Source of the DNA: Streptomyces marokkonensis
Lineage (GTDB): Bacteria > Actinomycetota > Actinomycetes > Streptomycetales > Streptomycetaceae
Direction of reading: 5' to 3'
Assembly: GCF_008312835.1 (NCBI RefSeq)
Contig: NZ_VSKS01000006.1
Coordinates: 307,020-371,019, forward strand
Length of the DNA stretch: 64,000 bases
Positions 34,041 to 42,893 of this stretch are shown here, piece by piece (the stretch's first letter is position 1; each line of letters begins with the position of its first letter). The notes under the pieces are model-generated. The model ran no database searches, was not told the origin of the DNA, and saw only the letters and a program-made list of their open reading frames with translations. The translations under genes were made by a program, and so were the position numbers.

Positions 34041-34922
34041 ATGCACGCCGACGGACGCGGGCCGATCGTGATCGGTGTCGATCCCGATCCGGACAAGCGG
34101 GCGGCTCTCGCCTGGGCCGCGGACGAGGCGGACCGGCGCCGCCTTCCCCTGACGCTCGTGTGCGCGCAGGGCACACCGCTGCCCGGATTCCGGCTGGAGG
34201 GCACCCCGCCCTCGTGGGTGAAGTGGCGCGACGACCTGCACGCCGCCGGCAACGACGTACTCGAGCGCGCCGCCGCGTTCGTCGGCACGCGTTGCCCGGA
34301 CGTGGACACCTCGCTGGTCCTGGCCGAGGGCCATCCCGCCTGGGTGCTGGCCGAGCACTCCCGGCACGCCACCCAGGTGGTGGTCGGCTCCTGGCATCTC
34401 GGTGCCGCACGTGAGCTGTTCGGCTCGGCTGCGGTCGCGCTGCCGCTGACCGCCCACGCCGCCTGCCCCGTCGTCGTCGTACGGGAGGCGGAGCACACCA
34501 CCCGGCAGCCGCCGTACTTCGTCGTCGGCGTCGACGGCAGCCCCCACTCCGCCGCCGCCGTCGACCTCGCCTTCGAGGAGGCCTCCCTGCGCGGCGCGTC
34601 CCTGCGCGCGCTCCACATCCGGCACACCCCCCTGCTCGGTGTCCTGGACGAGGACGCGGCGCTCGAGGAGTGCCGCCGCCTGCTGTCCGAGACGGTGGCC
34701 GGACGCACCGCGGCGCGTCCCGAGGTGGAGCTCCACCACGAGGTCGTGAGGGGCCACCCGGTGCAGGAACTGACCAAGGCCTCAGCCCACGCGCTCGGCC
34801 TGGTGGTCGGCACGCGCGGACACGGCGGCTTCCGCGGCATGCTGCTGGGATCCGTCAGCCAGGGCGTCCTGCACCACGCACAGTGCCCCCTCATCACCGT
34901 CCCCCACCCACGAGAGCCCTAG
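34041..34922 (+). CDS. Universal stress protein, altered first domain
   Basis: A 293-residue tandem UspA protein that differs from its neighbours in domain 1: the first strand reads IVIGVDPDPDKRAALAW and the nucleotide loop GSWHLGAARELFGSAAVA lacks the usual Gly-rich start. Domain 2 is complete: GTRGHGGFRGMLLGSVSQ. Thus the intact site is in the second domain, the reverse of the GLQLG subgroup. ATG 34041 follows GGAGGTG. It is 19 nt from the next usp gene and cotranscribed with it. Confidence 0.92.
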   Translation: MHADGRGPIVIGVDPDPDKRAALAWAADEADRRRLPLTLVCAQGTPLPGFRLEGTPPSWVKWRDDLHAAGNDVLERAAAFVGTRCPDVDTSLVLAEGHPAWVLAEHSRHATQVVVGSWHLGAARELFGSAAVALPLTAHAACPVVVVREAEHTTRQPPYFVVGVDGSPHSAAAVDLAFEEASLRGASLRALHIRHTPLLGVLDEDAALEECRRLLSETVAGRTAARPEVELHHEVVRGHPVQELTKASAHALGLVVGTRGHGGFRGMLLGSVSQGVLHHAQCPLITVPHPREP

Positions 34923-34941
34923 CCGCGCGGGGAGCGTCGTC

Positions 34942-35823
34942 ATGGAACAGCCTGTGGTGGTGGGGGTGGACGGGTCTCCGTCGAGTCTGGAGGCGGTCGG
35001 GGCGGCGGCCCGCGAGGCCGCGCTCCGGGGCGTGGGCCTGCGGCTGGTGCACGCCTTCGGACAGCAGTCCCCGCACGTGCCGCCCGCCGGGCCGCCGTGG
35101 AACCCGGCCTCGGCGGGAGTGCGCGAACTGGTCGACGGCACCCTGGCCGAGGCCGAGCGGCGGGCCCGGCACACGGGCCCGGACGTGGACATCGCCCGGG
35201 ATGTCGTCGTGGGTGATCCGTCGACGGTGCTGGTATTCGCCTCGAGGACGGCCTCGCTCGTGGTGGTCGGCAGCCACGGCCACAGCGCCGTCGGCGGACT
35301 GCTGCTCGGTTCGACCGCCGGGCAGCTCGCCGCGCACGGCCTCTGCCCGGTGCTGGTCCTGCGGGGACGGGCCGCGCCCGGCGGCGCGGTGCTGCTGGCG
35401 GCCGACGACGCGCCCGCCAGCGCCCCGGCCGTCCGGTTCGCCTTCGCCGAGGCCCGTCTCCACGGCGCTGCCCTCACGGCCGTGCACGTGTGCCGGCCCG
35501 GAAGCGCGGACGCCTACGACGGTCCGGCGGATCCGCCCTTCGTCACGTATGACCGGAGCCACTTGCGTGAGCACGCGGAACGCGTGCTCGAGGGGGCGCT
35601 GGCCGGACAGGAGCAGCGGTATCCGGACGTCGCCGTGGAGCGCCGGCCGGTCGTCGGCCGCGTGCGCCGCACTCTCGTCGGGGCGAGCGCGGACGCGCGG
35701 CTCCTCGTCGTCGGCGCGCGGGGCAGGGGCGGCTTCGCGGGCCTGCTGCTGGGGTCGGTGAGTCAGGGCGTCCTGCACCACGCGCGGTGTCCCGTCGCGG
35801 TGGTCCGGGACGGCCGGGCATAG
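34942..35823 (+). CDS. Universal stress protein, both sites intact
   Basis: A 293-residue tandem UspA protein closely similar in style to the one at 25345-26232: domain 1 GSHGHSAVGGLLLGSTAGQL, domain 2 GARGRGGFAGLLLGSVSQ. In domain 2 the first strand reads GGAVLLAADDAP, without the usual VGVDGS. ATG 34942 follows the preceding usp gene by 19 nt. The small LapA-like gene starts 57 nt downstream. Confidence 0.92.
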   Translation: MEQPVVVGVDGSPSSLEAVGAAAREAALRGVGLRLVHAFGQQSPHVPPAGPPWNPASAGVRELVDGTLAEAERRARHTGPDVDIARDVVVGDPSTVLVFASRTASLVVVGSHGHSAVGGLLLGSTAGQLAAHGLCPVLVLRGRAAPGGAVLLAADDAPASAPAVRFAFAEARLHGAALTAVHVCRPGSADAYDGPADPPFVTYDRSHLREHAERVLEGALAGQEQRYPDVAVERRPVVGRVRRTLVGASADARLLVVGARGRGGFAGLLLGSVSQGVLHHARCPVAVVRDGRA

Positions 35824-35880
35824 CGGTCGCGCCGGCGGGAGACGGTCCGCGAGTCGCCGCCGCACCCCCGGCGACCGATA

Positions 35881-36144
35881 ATGGGCGTTATGGCGAAAAA
35901 TGCCTCACACGCGTACGGTCCGCCGACCGTAACGGTCAAGGGACGGGACGTCAGGCTGCGCACGATCGGCGTCGTGCTGCTCGCGGCCCTGGCCATCTGG
36001 TTCATCGCCGCCAACACCGACTCGGTCACCATCAGGCTGTGGGTCCCGACCGTCACGCTCCCCCTGTGGAGCGTCCTCACGGTCACGCTCCTCGTGGGCA
36101 CGGCCATCGGCCTGCTCATCGCCCACCGGCGCGCCCGCCGGTAG
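35881..36144 (+). CDS. Small LapA-like (DUF1049) membrane protein
   Basis: An 87-residue protein with two membrane helices: TIGVVLLAALAIWFIAANTD and WSVLTVTLLVGTAIGLLIAH, joined by SVTIRLWVPTVTLPL and ending in RRARR. This matches the LapA / DUF1049 pattern of small membrane proteins whose role is envelope-related in E. coli and unknown here. A second ATG at 35890 is equally possible; neither has a good ribosome site. It is convergent with the next usp gene. Confidence 0.75.
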   Translation: MGVMAKNASHAYGPPTVTVKGRDVRLRTIGVVLLAALAIWFIAANTDSVTIRLWVPTVTLPLWSVLTVTLLVGTAIGLLIAHRRARR

Positions 36145-36167
36145 CGCACCGCCGGGCCCCGCCCGCC

Positions 36168-37052
36168 TCACGCGGGCCGGGACACCTCGGGTACCACCGC
36201 CACCGGGCACTCGGCGTGGTGGAGCAGGGTGTGGCTCGCCCGGCCGAGCTGGAGGCCGGCGTGACCGCGGTGCCGCCGTGCGCCGACGACGACGAGGTCG
36301 GCGGCGGCGGACCGCAGCACGAGGACCTTCGAGGCCGGGCCCTCGACCGTCGCACGGCGGACCCGGACGCCCGGGTGGGCCGCGATCGGCTCGCGGAGCG
36401 CCGCGTCGAGCAGGGCGGAGGCCCGCTCCTTGTGCCGACGCTCCGGTTCTCCGGCCGGCGCCGGGTGGTCGAGGGTCTCGTACGCCGGGCAGCGCCAGGC
36501 ACGTACGACGTCCAGCGCGCATCCGCGGGCCTCGGCCTCGCGGAACGCGAAGCGCGCCGCCTCACCGCTCGTGCCGGGGTCCCCCGCGCCGAGCAGGATC
36601 CGTTCGTGGGTACCGGCCAGACCGGCCGGGTCGCCCCGCACCACGATCACAGGGCAGCGCGCCCGCGCCGCCACGGCGAGCCCGACCGAGCCCAGGAGCA
36701 GTCCCTTCACCGTGCCGCGGCCCCGCGATCCCACTACCAGGAACGCCGCGCTGTCGCCTGCGCGCAGCAGGGCACGGGCGGCGTCCTCGGGGAGGACCGC
36801 GGTGGAGACCTCGATCCGCGGGTCGCGCCGGCGAGCACGCCCGGCGGCCGTGGCGACGACGTGCTCGGCCGTCGCACGCGCGGAGGGTGGTCCGCCGGGC
36901 GGGGGCACGGCGCCGTCGTAGGCCGCCCAGAGGGACGCGTGCACGAGGCGCAGCGGCAGATGGTGCCGGGCCGCCTCGTCCACGGCCCAGTCGACCGCCA
37001 GGAGACCGGGGCCCGATCCGTCGACGCCCACGACCAGGGGCAACGGGGCCAT
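36168..37052 (-). CDS. Universal stress protein divergent from the acs-pdh operon
   Basis: A 294-residue tandem UspA protein of the GLQLG subgroup. Domain 1 has GSRGRGTVKGLLLGSVG; domain 2 ends GARRHRGHAGLQLGRASHTLLHH. The N-terminal half (VVGVDGSGPGLLAVDWAVDE, then HASLWAAYDGAVP) is most like the protein at 31918-32787. ATG 37052 has GAAGGCGGT upstream. Tandem GGG/GGC-type boxes at 37107-37142 lie 55-90 nt upstream of its start and could serve both this gene and the divergent acetyl-CoA synthetase operon. Confidence 0.92.
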   Translation of the reverse strand: MAPLPLVVGVDGSGPGLLAVDWAVDEAARHHLPLRLVHASLWAAYDGAVPPPGGPPSARATAEHVVATAAGRARRRDPRIEVSTAVLPEDAARALLRAGDSAAFLVVGSRGRGTVKGLLLGSVGLAVAARARCPVIVVRGDPAGLAGTHERILLGAGDPGTSGEAARFAFREAEARGCALDVVRAWRCPAYETLDHPAPAGEPERRHKERASALLDAALREPIAAHPGVRVRRATVEGPASKVLVLRSAAADLVVVGARRHRGHAGLQLGRASHTLLHHAECPVAVVPEVSRPA

Positions 37053-37106
37053 GGCGCCCACCGCCTTCCTCACTCCTCGCACTGCCCGCCATTCTCCGCC
37101 GGAACA

Positions 37107-37142
37107 GGCCGTCCGGCCCTCCCCGGCCGGGCCGTCCGGCCC
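37107..37142. promoter_or_regulatory. Tandem DosR/OsdR-like boxes between usp and acs-pdh operon
   Basis: The 14-mer GGCCGTCCGGCCCT occurs twice, at 37107-37120 and 37130-37143, 23 bp apart. The second copy is preceded by G, giving GGGCCGTCCGGCCC and then TAC, which matches 11 of 14 positions of GGGACTTTCGGCCC and recalls the GGCCCTA ending of mycobacterial boxes. Two-turn spacing suggests cooperative binding of a response-regulator dimer pair. The surrounding 315-bp gap (37053-37367) has no gene. Confidence 0.5.
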
Positions 37143-37176
37143 TACGGCCGGCGGTCGCGCCGCGGTGTCATGGAAG

Positions 37177-37267
37177 GGAGCCGAGGGCCACAGCAGACAC
37201 GGAGAAGCGGAGCGAAACCGCGCACCGTGCAATGAGGGCCCGCAAGAAGCGGGCGGCCCTCGGCTCC
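37177..37267 (+). promoter_or_regulatory. Long-range inverted repeat in the acs-pdh leader
   Basis: GGAGCCGAGGGCC (37177-37189) and its exact complement (37255-37267) enclose 65 nt that contain a second small hairpin, GCCCGC-AAGAA-GCGGGC at 37238-37254. If transcribed, the leader would fold into a closed, stacked structure 101 nt before the first start codon. I do not recognise it as a known riboswitch. Confidence 0.45.
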
Positions 37268-37367
37268 ACCCGCGCCGCCACCGCCCGCCCACGGCCCCGG
37301 GCCGACGTGCGGCCGGCGCGACGCTCCGCGACCCTGGACATCAGGGGAGTGCCGCGAGGAGCACCTT

Positions 37368-39158
37368 ATGGACTGGGAAACGATCCACAAGGACATCGAA
37401 CCGGTCGTCCCACCCCGTCTCCCCGACTACGGACGGGCCCGCTCGACGTTCAGCTGGGCCGAGGCGCGCCGCGCGCTGGCGGGCCTGCCCGGCGGCGGGC
37501 TGAACATCGCGTACGAGGCGGTCGACCGGCACGCGGCCTCGGACCGTGCGGACAAGGCCGCACTGCGGTGTATCGCCCGGGACGACTCCGTCACCGAGGT
37601 CACGTACGCCGGACTCGCCAGGCGCACGGCCCGCTTCGCGAACGTGCTGCGGGCACTCGGCGTCGGCCGCGGCGAGCGGGTGTTCACGCTCCTCGGCCGC
37701 TGCCCCGAGCTCTACACCACGGTGCTCGGCACGCTGAAGAACGCCGACGTGCTGTGTCCGCTGTTCTCCGCGTTCGGCCCCGATCCGGTGGAGCAGCGGC
37801 TGCGTCTCGGGGACGCCCGGGTTCTGGTGACCACGGCGACCCTCTACCGGAAGAAGGTGGCCGACCGCCGGGACGCGCTGCCCGCACTGGAACACGTCCT
37901 GATCGTCGGGCCCGGCGCCGGGGACCTGCCCGGCACCGCCTCCTTCGACGAGCTGACGGCCGCCGCCGCGGACACCTTCACGATCCCGCCGACCTCTCCC
38001 GGCGACATGGCCCTGCTGCACTTCACCAGCGGCACCACCGGCGCTCCCAAGGGCGCCGTGCATGTCCACGAGGCGGTGGTCGCCCACTACGTCACGGCCG
38101 CGTACGCGCTGGACCTGCACCCCGAGGACGTGTACTGGTGCACCGCGGACCCCGGCTGGGTCACCGGCATGTCGTACGGCGTCATCGCCCCGCTGGTGCA
38201 CGGTGTGACGGTGATCGTCGACGAGGGCGACTACGACGCCCGCCGCTGGTACCGGATCCTCGGCGAGCAGCGGGTCACCGTCTGGTACACGGCGCCCACC
38301 GCGCTGCGCATGCTCATGCGCGCGACCCCGCGTCAGGGGCCCTACGACCTGCCGCGCTCCTACGACCTGTCGGCCCTGCGCCTCATCGCCTCCGTCGGGG
38401 AGCCCCTCAATCCGGAGGCCGTTCTGTGGGGGCTGGACGTGCTGGGTCTGCCCGTGCACGACAACTGGTGGCAGACGGAGACCGGCTGCATCATGATCGC
38501 GAATTACGCGGCCTGCGACATCCGGCCCGGCTCGATGGGCCGGCCGCTGCCCGGCGTCGAGGCGACGGTGCTGAGGACCGGTGAGGACGGCCGGGCGCTG
38601 GTCGCGGGCGGCCGGGTCACGGAGGTGGAGAGCCCCGGCGAGGAGGGGGAGCTGGCGCTGCGTCCCGGCTGGCCGTCGATGTTCCGCGCCTATCTGCACG
38701 ACGAGGAGCGCTACGACGCCGCCTTCGCCGACGGCTGGTATCTGACCGGCGACCTGGTGCGGCGGGACGCGGACGGCTGGTACTGGTTCGTGGGGCGCGC
38801 CGACGACGTGATCAAGTCGGCGGGTCATCTGATCGGCCCGTTCGAGGTGGAGAGCGCGCTGATGGAGCACCCGGCCGTCGCGGAGGCCGGAGTGATCGGA
38901 CGGCCGGACCCCGTGGCCGGAAACATCGTCAAGGCCTTCGTGTCGCTGCGCCCCGGCGTCGAACCGTCCCCCGGTCTGCAACGCGAGCTGCTCGCCTTCG
39001 CCCGTCGGCGGCTGGGACCGGCCGTCACGCCGAGGGAGATCGCGTTCGACCAGAACCTGCCCAGGACCCGCAGCGGCAAGGTGATGCGCCGGCTGCTGCG
39101 GGCGCGTGAACTCGGCCTGCCCACCGGCGACCTGTCGACCTTGGAGGGAACCGCATGA
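37368..39158 (+). CDS. Acetyl-CoA synthetase-like AMP-forming acyl-CoA ligase
   Basis: A 596-residue ANL-family ligase. The phosphate loop [12 protein letters not shown] lies near residue 220; DNWWQTETG is the acetate-CoA-ligase type A5 motif; [11 protein letters not shown] and [22 protein letters not shown] follow, and the C-terminal catalytic lysine is K571 in [10 protein letters not shown]. It would activate acetate or a short acid to acyl-CoA using ATP. It resembles the Bacillus AcsA type more than the longer Acs. ATG 37368 has GAGGAG. It is the first gene of an operon and overlaps the E1alpha gene by 4 nt. Confidence 0.9.
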   Translation: MDWETIHKDIEPVVPPRLPDYGRARSTFSWAEARRALAGLPGGGLNIAYEAVDRHAASDRADKAALRCIARDDSVTEVTYAGLARRTARFANVLRALGVGRGERVFTLLGRCPELYTTVLGTLKNADVLCPLFSAFGPDPVEQRLRLGDARVLVTTATLYRKKVADRRDALPALEHVLIVGPGAGDLPGTASFDELTAAAADTFTIPPTSPGDMALLHFTSGTTGAPKGAVHVHEAVVAHYVTAAYALDLHPEDVYWCTADPGWVTGMSYGVIAPLVHGVTVIVDEGDYDARRWYRILGEQRVTVWYTAPTALRMLMRATPRQGPYDLPRSYDLSALRLIASVGEPLNPEAVLWGLDVLGLPVHDNWWQTETGCIMIANYAACDIRPGSMGRPLPGVEATVLRTGEDGRALVAGGRVTEVESPGEEGELALRPGWPSMFRAYLHDEERYDAAFADGWYLTGDLVRRDADGWYWFVGRADDVIKSAGHLIGPFEVESALMEHPAVAEAGVIGRPDPVAGNIVKAFVSLRPGVEPSPGLQRELLAFARRRLGPAVTPREIAFDQNLPRTRSGKVMRRLLRARELGLPTGDLSTLEGTA

Positions 39159-40246
39159 GCGCGTCCCGGCCCACCACCCGTCCGCGCAAGGAGCCGTCGG
39201 CGGCGAAGCCCGGACGGAAGGCCGCCACCACGAGGGCCGGCGCCGGTCCGCCTCCGGCCGGCCGGCCGGAGGCCGGGCACCGGACGGACCTGCTGGAGGC
39301 GATGCTGCGCATCCGGCGCTTCGAGGAGCGGTGCGTCGAGCTGTACAGCGCCGCCAGGATCCGGGGCTTCGTCCACCTCTACATCGGCGAGGAGGCTGTC
39401 GCCGTCGGCGTCAGCAGTGCCCTGGAACCCGAGGACGCGGTCGTCTCCACCTACCGCGAGCACGGTCACGCGCTGGCCCGCGGCCTCACGCCGGAGGCCG
39501 TCATGGCCGAGATGCACGGCAAGGCGACCGGCTGCAGCGGCGGACGGGGCGGGTCCATGCACCTGTTCGACGCGAGCCGCCGGTTCTACGGCGGCAGCGC
39601 GATCGTCGCCGGGGGGCTTCCCCTGGCCGCCGGTCTCGCCCTCGCCGACCGGATGCGCGGCCTGCCCGGCGTCACCTGCTGCTTCTTCGGCGACGGGGCC
39701 TTCGCCGAAGGCGAGTTCCACGAGACTGCGAACCTCGCCGCCCTGTGGAACCTCCCCCTGCTGCTGGTCTGCGAGAACAACCTGTACGCCATGGGCACCG
39801 CGCTCGCCCGGGAGCACGCGCAGACCGACCTGGCGATGCGCGCCGCCTCCTACGGCATGCCCGCCTGGGCCGTGGACGGCATGGACGTCGAAGCCGTGGA
39901 GCAGGCCGCCCGGCGGGCCGTCGGGGGCATCAGGGCGGGTGCCGGTCCGCACTTCCTTGAGCTGCGCACCTACCGCTTCCGCGCCCACTCGATGTACGAC
40001 CCGGACCGCTATCGCGACAAGGCGGAGATAGCGCAGTGGAAGTCGCAGGACCCGATCGCCCGGCTCACGGAACGCCTGCGCGGCGACGGCGAACTGGACG
40101 ACGAGGAGCTGGCCCGGACGGAGCAGCGGCTCGCCGACGAGATCGACCACGCCGTGACGGCGGCCGAGCGGGCTCCCGAGGAGCCGGTCGAGGACCTGCT
40201 CCGCCACGTCACCAGCGCACCGTCCGGCGAGGTGAGCCGGCCGTGA
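39155..40246 (+). CDS. 2-oxoacid (pyruvate-type) dehydrogenase E1 alpha subunit
   Basis: A 363-residue thiamine-diphosphate enzyme subunit. After a 40-residue Pro/Ala/Lys-rich extension the E1alpha fold begins ([15 protein letters not shown]). The TPP-binding motif is [22 protein letters not shown] followed by ENNLYAMG, and the phosphorylation-loop region reads [22 protein letters not shown] with YRDKAEI is as in pyruvate or acetoin dehydrogenases rather than the branched-chain type. Starts inside the preceding stop (ATGA) and ends inside the E1beta start (GTGA). Confidence 0.92.
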   Translation: MSASRPTTRPRKEPSAAKPGRKAATTRAGAGPPPAGRPEAGHRTDLLEAMLRIRRFEERCVELYSAARIRGFVHLYIGEEAVAVGVSSALEPEDAVVSTYREHGHALARGLTPEAVMAEMHGKATGCSGGRGGSMHLFDASRRFYGGSAIVAGGLPLAAGLALADRMRGLPGVTCCFFGDGAFAEGEFHETANLAALWNLPLLLVCENNLYAMGTALAREHAQTDLAMRAASYGMPAWAVDGMDVEAVEQAARRAVGGIRAGAGPHFLELRTYRFRAHSMYDPDRYRDKAEIAQWKSQDPIARLTERLRGDGELDDEELARTEQRLADEIDHAVTAAERAPEEPVEDLLRHVTSAPSGEVSRP

Positions 40247-41235
40247 GCACCGCCACGCGAGGGACGGGGACGACGTACCGGGAGGCGATGCGCGAGGCCC
40301 TGCGGGAGGCCCTGCGCTCCGACGAACGGGTCTTCCTCATGGGCGAGGACGTGGGCAGGTACGGCGGTTGTTTCGGCGTCAGTCTCGGGTTGCTCGAGGA
40401 GTTCGGTCCGGACCGCGTTCGGGACACCCCGCTCTCGGAGTCCGCGTTCGTGGGCGCCGGCATCGGCGCGGCACTGGCCGGGATGCGGCCCGTCGTCGAG
40501 ATCATGACCGTCAACTTCAGCCTGCTGGCCCTCGACCAGATCCTCAACAACGCCGCCACGCTGCTGCACATGTCGGGCGGTCAGCTGCCCGTGCCCCTGG
40601 TGATCCGCATGACGACGGGCGCGGGACGGCAGCTCGCCGCGCAGCACTCGCACAGTCTGGAGAGCTTCTACGCGCACATCCCCGGCATCCGCGTGCTCGC
40701 CCCGGCGACGCTCGAGGACGCACGCCATGTGCTCGCCCCGGCGCTGGCCGACCCCGACCCGGTGGTGATCTTCGAACACGGCAGCCTGTACAACGCCGCC
40801 GGTGAACTCGGCCCGGCGGCCGGGCCCGTGGGGCTGGACCGCGCGGCGATCCGCAGGCCCGGCACCGACATCTCCCTGATCACCTACGGGGGTTCGCTGC
40901 CCAAGGCGCTCGCGGCGGCGGACGAGCTGGCCGCCGACGGCATCGACGCGGAGGTGGTCGACCTGCGTACGCTGCGTCCCCTGGACGGCACGACCCTCGC
41001 CGTGTCCGTGGGCCGTACCCACCGCGCGGTGGTCGTCGACGAGGCGTGGCGCACGGGGAGCATCGCCGCCGAGGTGTCCGCCCGGATCGCCGAGGAGTCG
41101 TTCTACGAGCTGGACGCCCCCGTCGAACGGGTCTGCAGTGCCGAGGTGCCCATTCCGTATGCCCGGCAGCTCGAGGAGGCGGCCCTGCCGCAGACCGCCG
41201 ACATCGTCGCCGCCGCGCACCGGGCGGTGGACTGA
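40243..41235 (+). CDS. 2-oxoacid dehydrogenase E1 beta subunit
   Basis: A 330-residue E1beta. Visible family motifs: [54 protein letters not shown], and [20 protein letters not shown]. The C-terminal domain has [18 protein letters not shown] and [11 protein letters not shown]. Together with the alpha subunit it forms the alpha2beta2 decarboxylase that passes an acyl group to the lipoyl arm of E2. GTG start at 40243; the E2 gene starts 2 nt after the stop. Confidence 0.92.
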   Translation: MSTATRGTGTTYREAMREALREALRSDERVFLMGEDVGRYGGCFGVSLGLLEEFGPDRVRDTPLSESAFVGAGIGAALAGMRPVVEIMTVNFSLLALDQILNNAATLLHMSGGQLPVPLVIRMTTGAGRQLAAQHSHSLESFYAHIPGIRVLAPATLEDARHVLAPALADPDPVVIFEHGSLYNAAGELGPAAGPVGLDRAAIRRPGTDISLITYGGSLPKALAAADELAADGIDAEVVDLRTLRPLDGTTLAVSVGRTHRAVVVDEAWRTGSIAAEVSARIAEESFYELDAPVERVCSAEVPIPYARQLEEAALPQTADIVAAAHRAVD

Positions 41236-41237
41236 TC

Positions 41238-42614
41238 ATGGCCGAGTTCACCATGCCGTCACTCGGCGCCGACATGGACGAGGGCACACTCGTGGAATGG
41301 CTGGTGGGGCCCGGCGACCCCGTCCGCAGGGGCGATCCGGTCGCGGTCGTCGAAACCGCCAAATCCACGATCGAGGTGGAGTGCTTCGAGAGCGGAGCGA
41401 TGGGGCGGCAGCTCGTCGAGCCGGGCACGACCGTACCCGTGGGCACGCCGCTCGCGCTGATCGACTCCGCGGCGGGACCGCGCGAGGAGGAAGCCGGCGG
41501 GCCCCGGGAGGAACCACGGGTCCCGCCCGCTCCCGAGCGGGCGGCACCCGCCACGGCCGCCGGGGCCGCCCCGGCCCGCACGCCGGTGGCGTCCGGGGCC
41601 CCCGAGCACGGACCCGTCGAGGCGGGACCGTTGATCCGGCGCCTCGCGGAGCAGAGCGGCGTCGATCCCGGGTCCGTGCACGGGAGCGGACCGGCGGGGC
41701 GTGTCACCCGGGCCGACATCGAGCGGGCGGCGGCGACCGCGTCCAGGCCGGCGCGCGTACGGGCCACCCCTCGCGCCCGCCGGCTCGCCGCCGAGCTGGG
41801 CATCGGCCTGTCCGAGGTGACCGGCACCGGCAGGGACGCGGCCGTGCGCGCCAGGGACGTGAGCGGGGCGGCGTCCCGGCAGGCCGCCGCTCACCCGCCA
41901 CAGCGCCGGACCCCCGCCGCGGTTCCGGCTTCCCACCCTCCGGGGGAGCAGGCACCGGGCATGCGTCAGGCGATCGCACGTCTCATGGCCCGCGCCAACC
42001 GGGACATCCCGCACTACTACCTGTCCACCACCGTCGACCTGGCGGCCGCGACGGACTGGCTGCACGACCACAACCGGCGCGCTCCCCTGCCCGAACGGCT
42101 GCTCCCGGCGGCCCTGCTGCTCAGGGCGGCCGCCGTCGCGGCGCGCGAGGTGCCCGAGCTCAACGGCTTCTGGGCCGACGACGGGTTCACCCCGGGCGAG
42201 GGCGTCCATCTCGGCGTGGCGGTCTCCCTGCGCGGCGGGGGGCTCGTCGCCCCCGTTCTGCACCGGGCCGACACGCTCGGCCCGCCCGCGCTGATGAGTG
42301 CGCTCAAGGACCTGGTCACCCGCGCCCGCACGGGCAGGCTGCGGGGTTCCGAGGTGTCCGGCGCCACCCTCACGGTCACCAACCTGGGCGACCAGGGCGT
42401 GGAGACCGTGTTCGGCGTCGTCCATCCGCCGCAGGTGGCTCTGGTCGGCTTCGGACGGGTCGTCGACCGGCCGTGGGCCGTCGGCGGACTGCTCGGCGTG
42501 CGGCCCGTCGTCACCGTCACCCTGTCGGCGGACCACCGGGCGACGGACGGCGCCGTCGGGGCCCGCTACCTCTCCGCCGTGGACCGTCTGCTGCAGAAAC
42601 CGGAGAAGCTGTGA
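41238..42614 (+). CDS. Dihydrolipoyl acyltransferase (E2) with two subunit-binding domains
   Basis: A 458-residue E2. One lipoyl domain (1-80) with the lipoylated lysine K42 in ETAKSTIEVE, a Pro/Ala linker, then two peripheral-subunit-binding-like domains in a row: GPLIRRLAEQSGVDPGSV with GSGPAGRVTRADIERA, and ATPRARRLAAELGIGLSEV with GTGRDAAVRARDV. The catalytic domain follows, ending with the active-site SADHRATDGAVG. Most E2 proteins have one binding domain. No E3 (lipoamide dehydrogenase) gene is present, so the housekeeping enzyme must be borrowed. The stop overlaps the GTG of the acyl carrier protein. Confidence 0.92.
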   Translation: MAEFTMPSLGADMDEGTLVEWLVGPGDPVRRGDPVAVVETAKSTIEVECFESGAMGRQLVEPGTTVPVGTPLALIDSAAGPREEEAGGPREEPRVPPAPERAAPATAAGAAPARTPVASGAPEHGPVEAGPLIRRLAEQSGVDPGSVHGSGPAGRVTRADIERAAATASRPARVRATPRARRLAAELGIGLSEVTGTGRDAAVRARDVSGAASRQAAAHPPQRRTPAAVPASHPPGEQAPGMRQAIARLMARANRDIPHYYLSTTVDLAAATDWLHDHNRRAPLPERLLPAALLLRAAAVAAREVPELNGFWADDGFTPGEGVHLGVAVSLRGGGLVAPVLHRADTLGPPALMSALKDLVTRARTGRLRGSEVSGATLTVTNLGDQGVETVFGVVHPPQVALVGFGRVVDRPWAVGGLLGVRPVVTVTLSADHRATDGAVGARYLSAVDRLLQKPEKL

Positions 42615-42856
42615 ACCGAGCCGACGCACTGAACGCGGTCAAGGAGTCGATCACCCAGGTCGTGCCGGATGCCGACCTGGCCGCGCTGGGCCCCGAGGAC
42701 ACCTTCCGGGACACGCTCGAGATGGACTCCCTGGACTTCCTCTCCTACCTCGAGATCCTCGGCGAGCGCACCGGCGTGCGGATCGACGACGCGGACGCGC
42801 CGGAGCTCACCACGCTGTCCGGCAGCGCCGACTTCCTCGTCGCCCACGTGACGTGA
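42611..42856 (+). CDS. Acyl carrier protein at the end of the pdh-like operon
   Basis: An 81-residue acyl carrier protein. The phosphopantetheine attachment site is S40 in LEMDSLDFLSYLEIL, and helix 3 with TTLSGSADFLVAHV completes the fold. It starts with GTG overlapping the E2 stop, so it is translated together with the E1/E2 genes. In an ordinary pyruvate dehydrogenase operon a carrier protein has no place; here it may accept the acyl group from E2. No ketosynthase or phosphopantetheinyl transferase lies in the window. Confidence 0.88.
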   Translation: MNRADALNAVKESITQVVPDADLAALGPEDTFRDTLEMDSLDFLSYLEILGERTGVRIDDADAPELTTLSGSADFLVAHVT

Positions 42857-42870
42857 ACGGTGGGGCCGTC

Positions 42871-42889
42871 CCCCCGGCGCCACCGGGGG
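42871..42889. terminator. Hairpin between acyl carrier protein and alcohol dehydrogenase genes
   Basis: A perfect 7-bp inverted repeat (CCCCCGG / CCGGGGG) with a 5-nt loop lies in the 37-nt space between two convergent genes and probably stops both. Confidence 0.6.
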
Positions 42890-42893
42890 CCGG

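Noticed and set aside
37231-37367. Small basic peptide frame ([13 protein letters not shown]) upstream of acs
   Set aside because: No ribosome site, and it lies inside the inverted-repeat leader; the Arg/Ala content looks like random high-GC coding.
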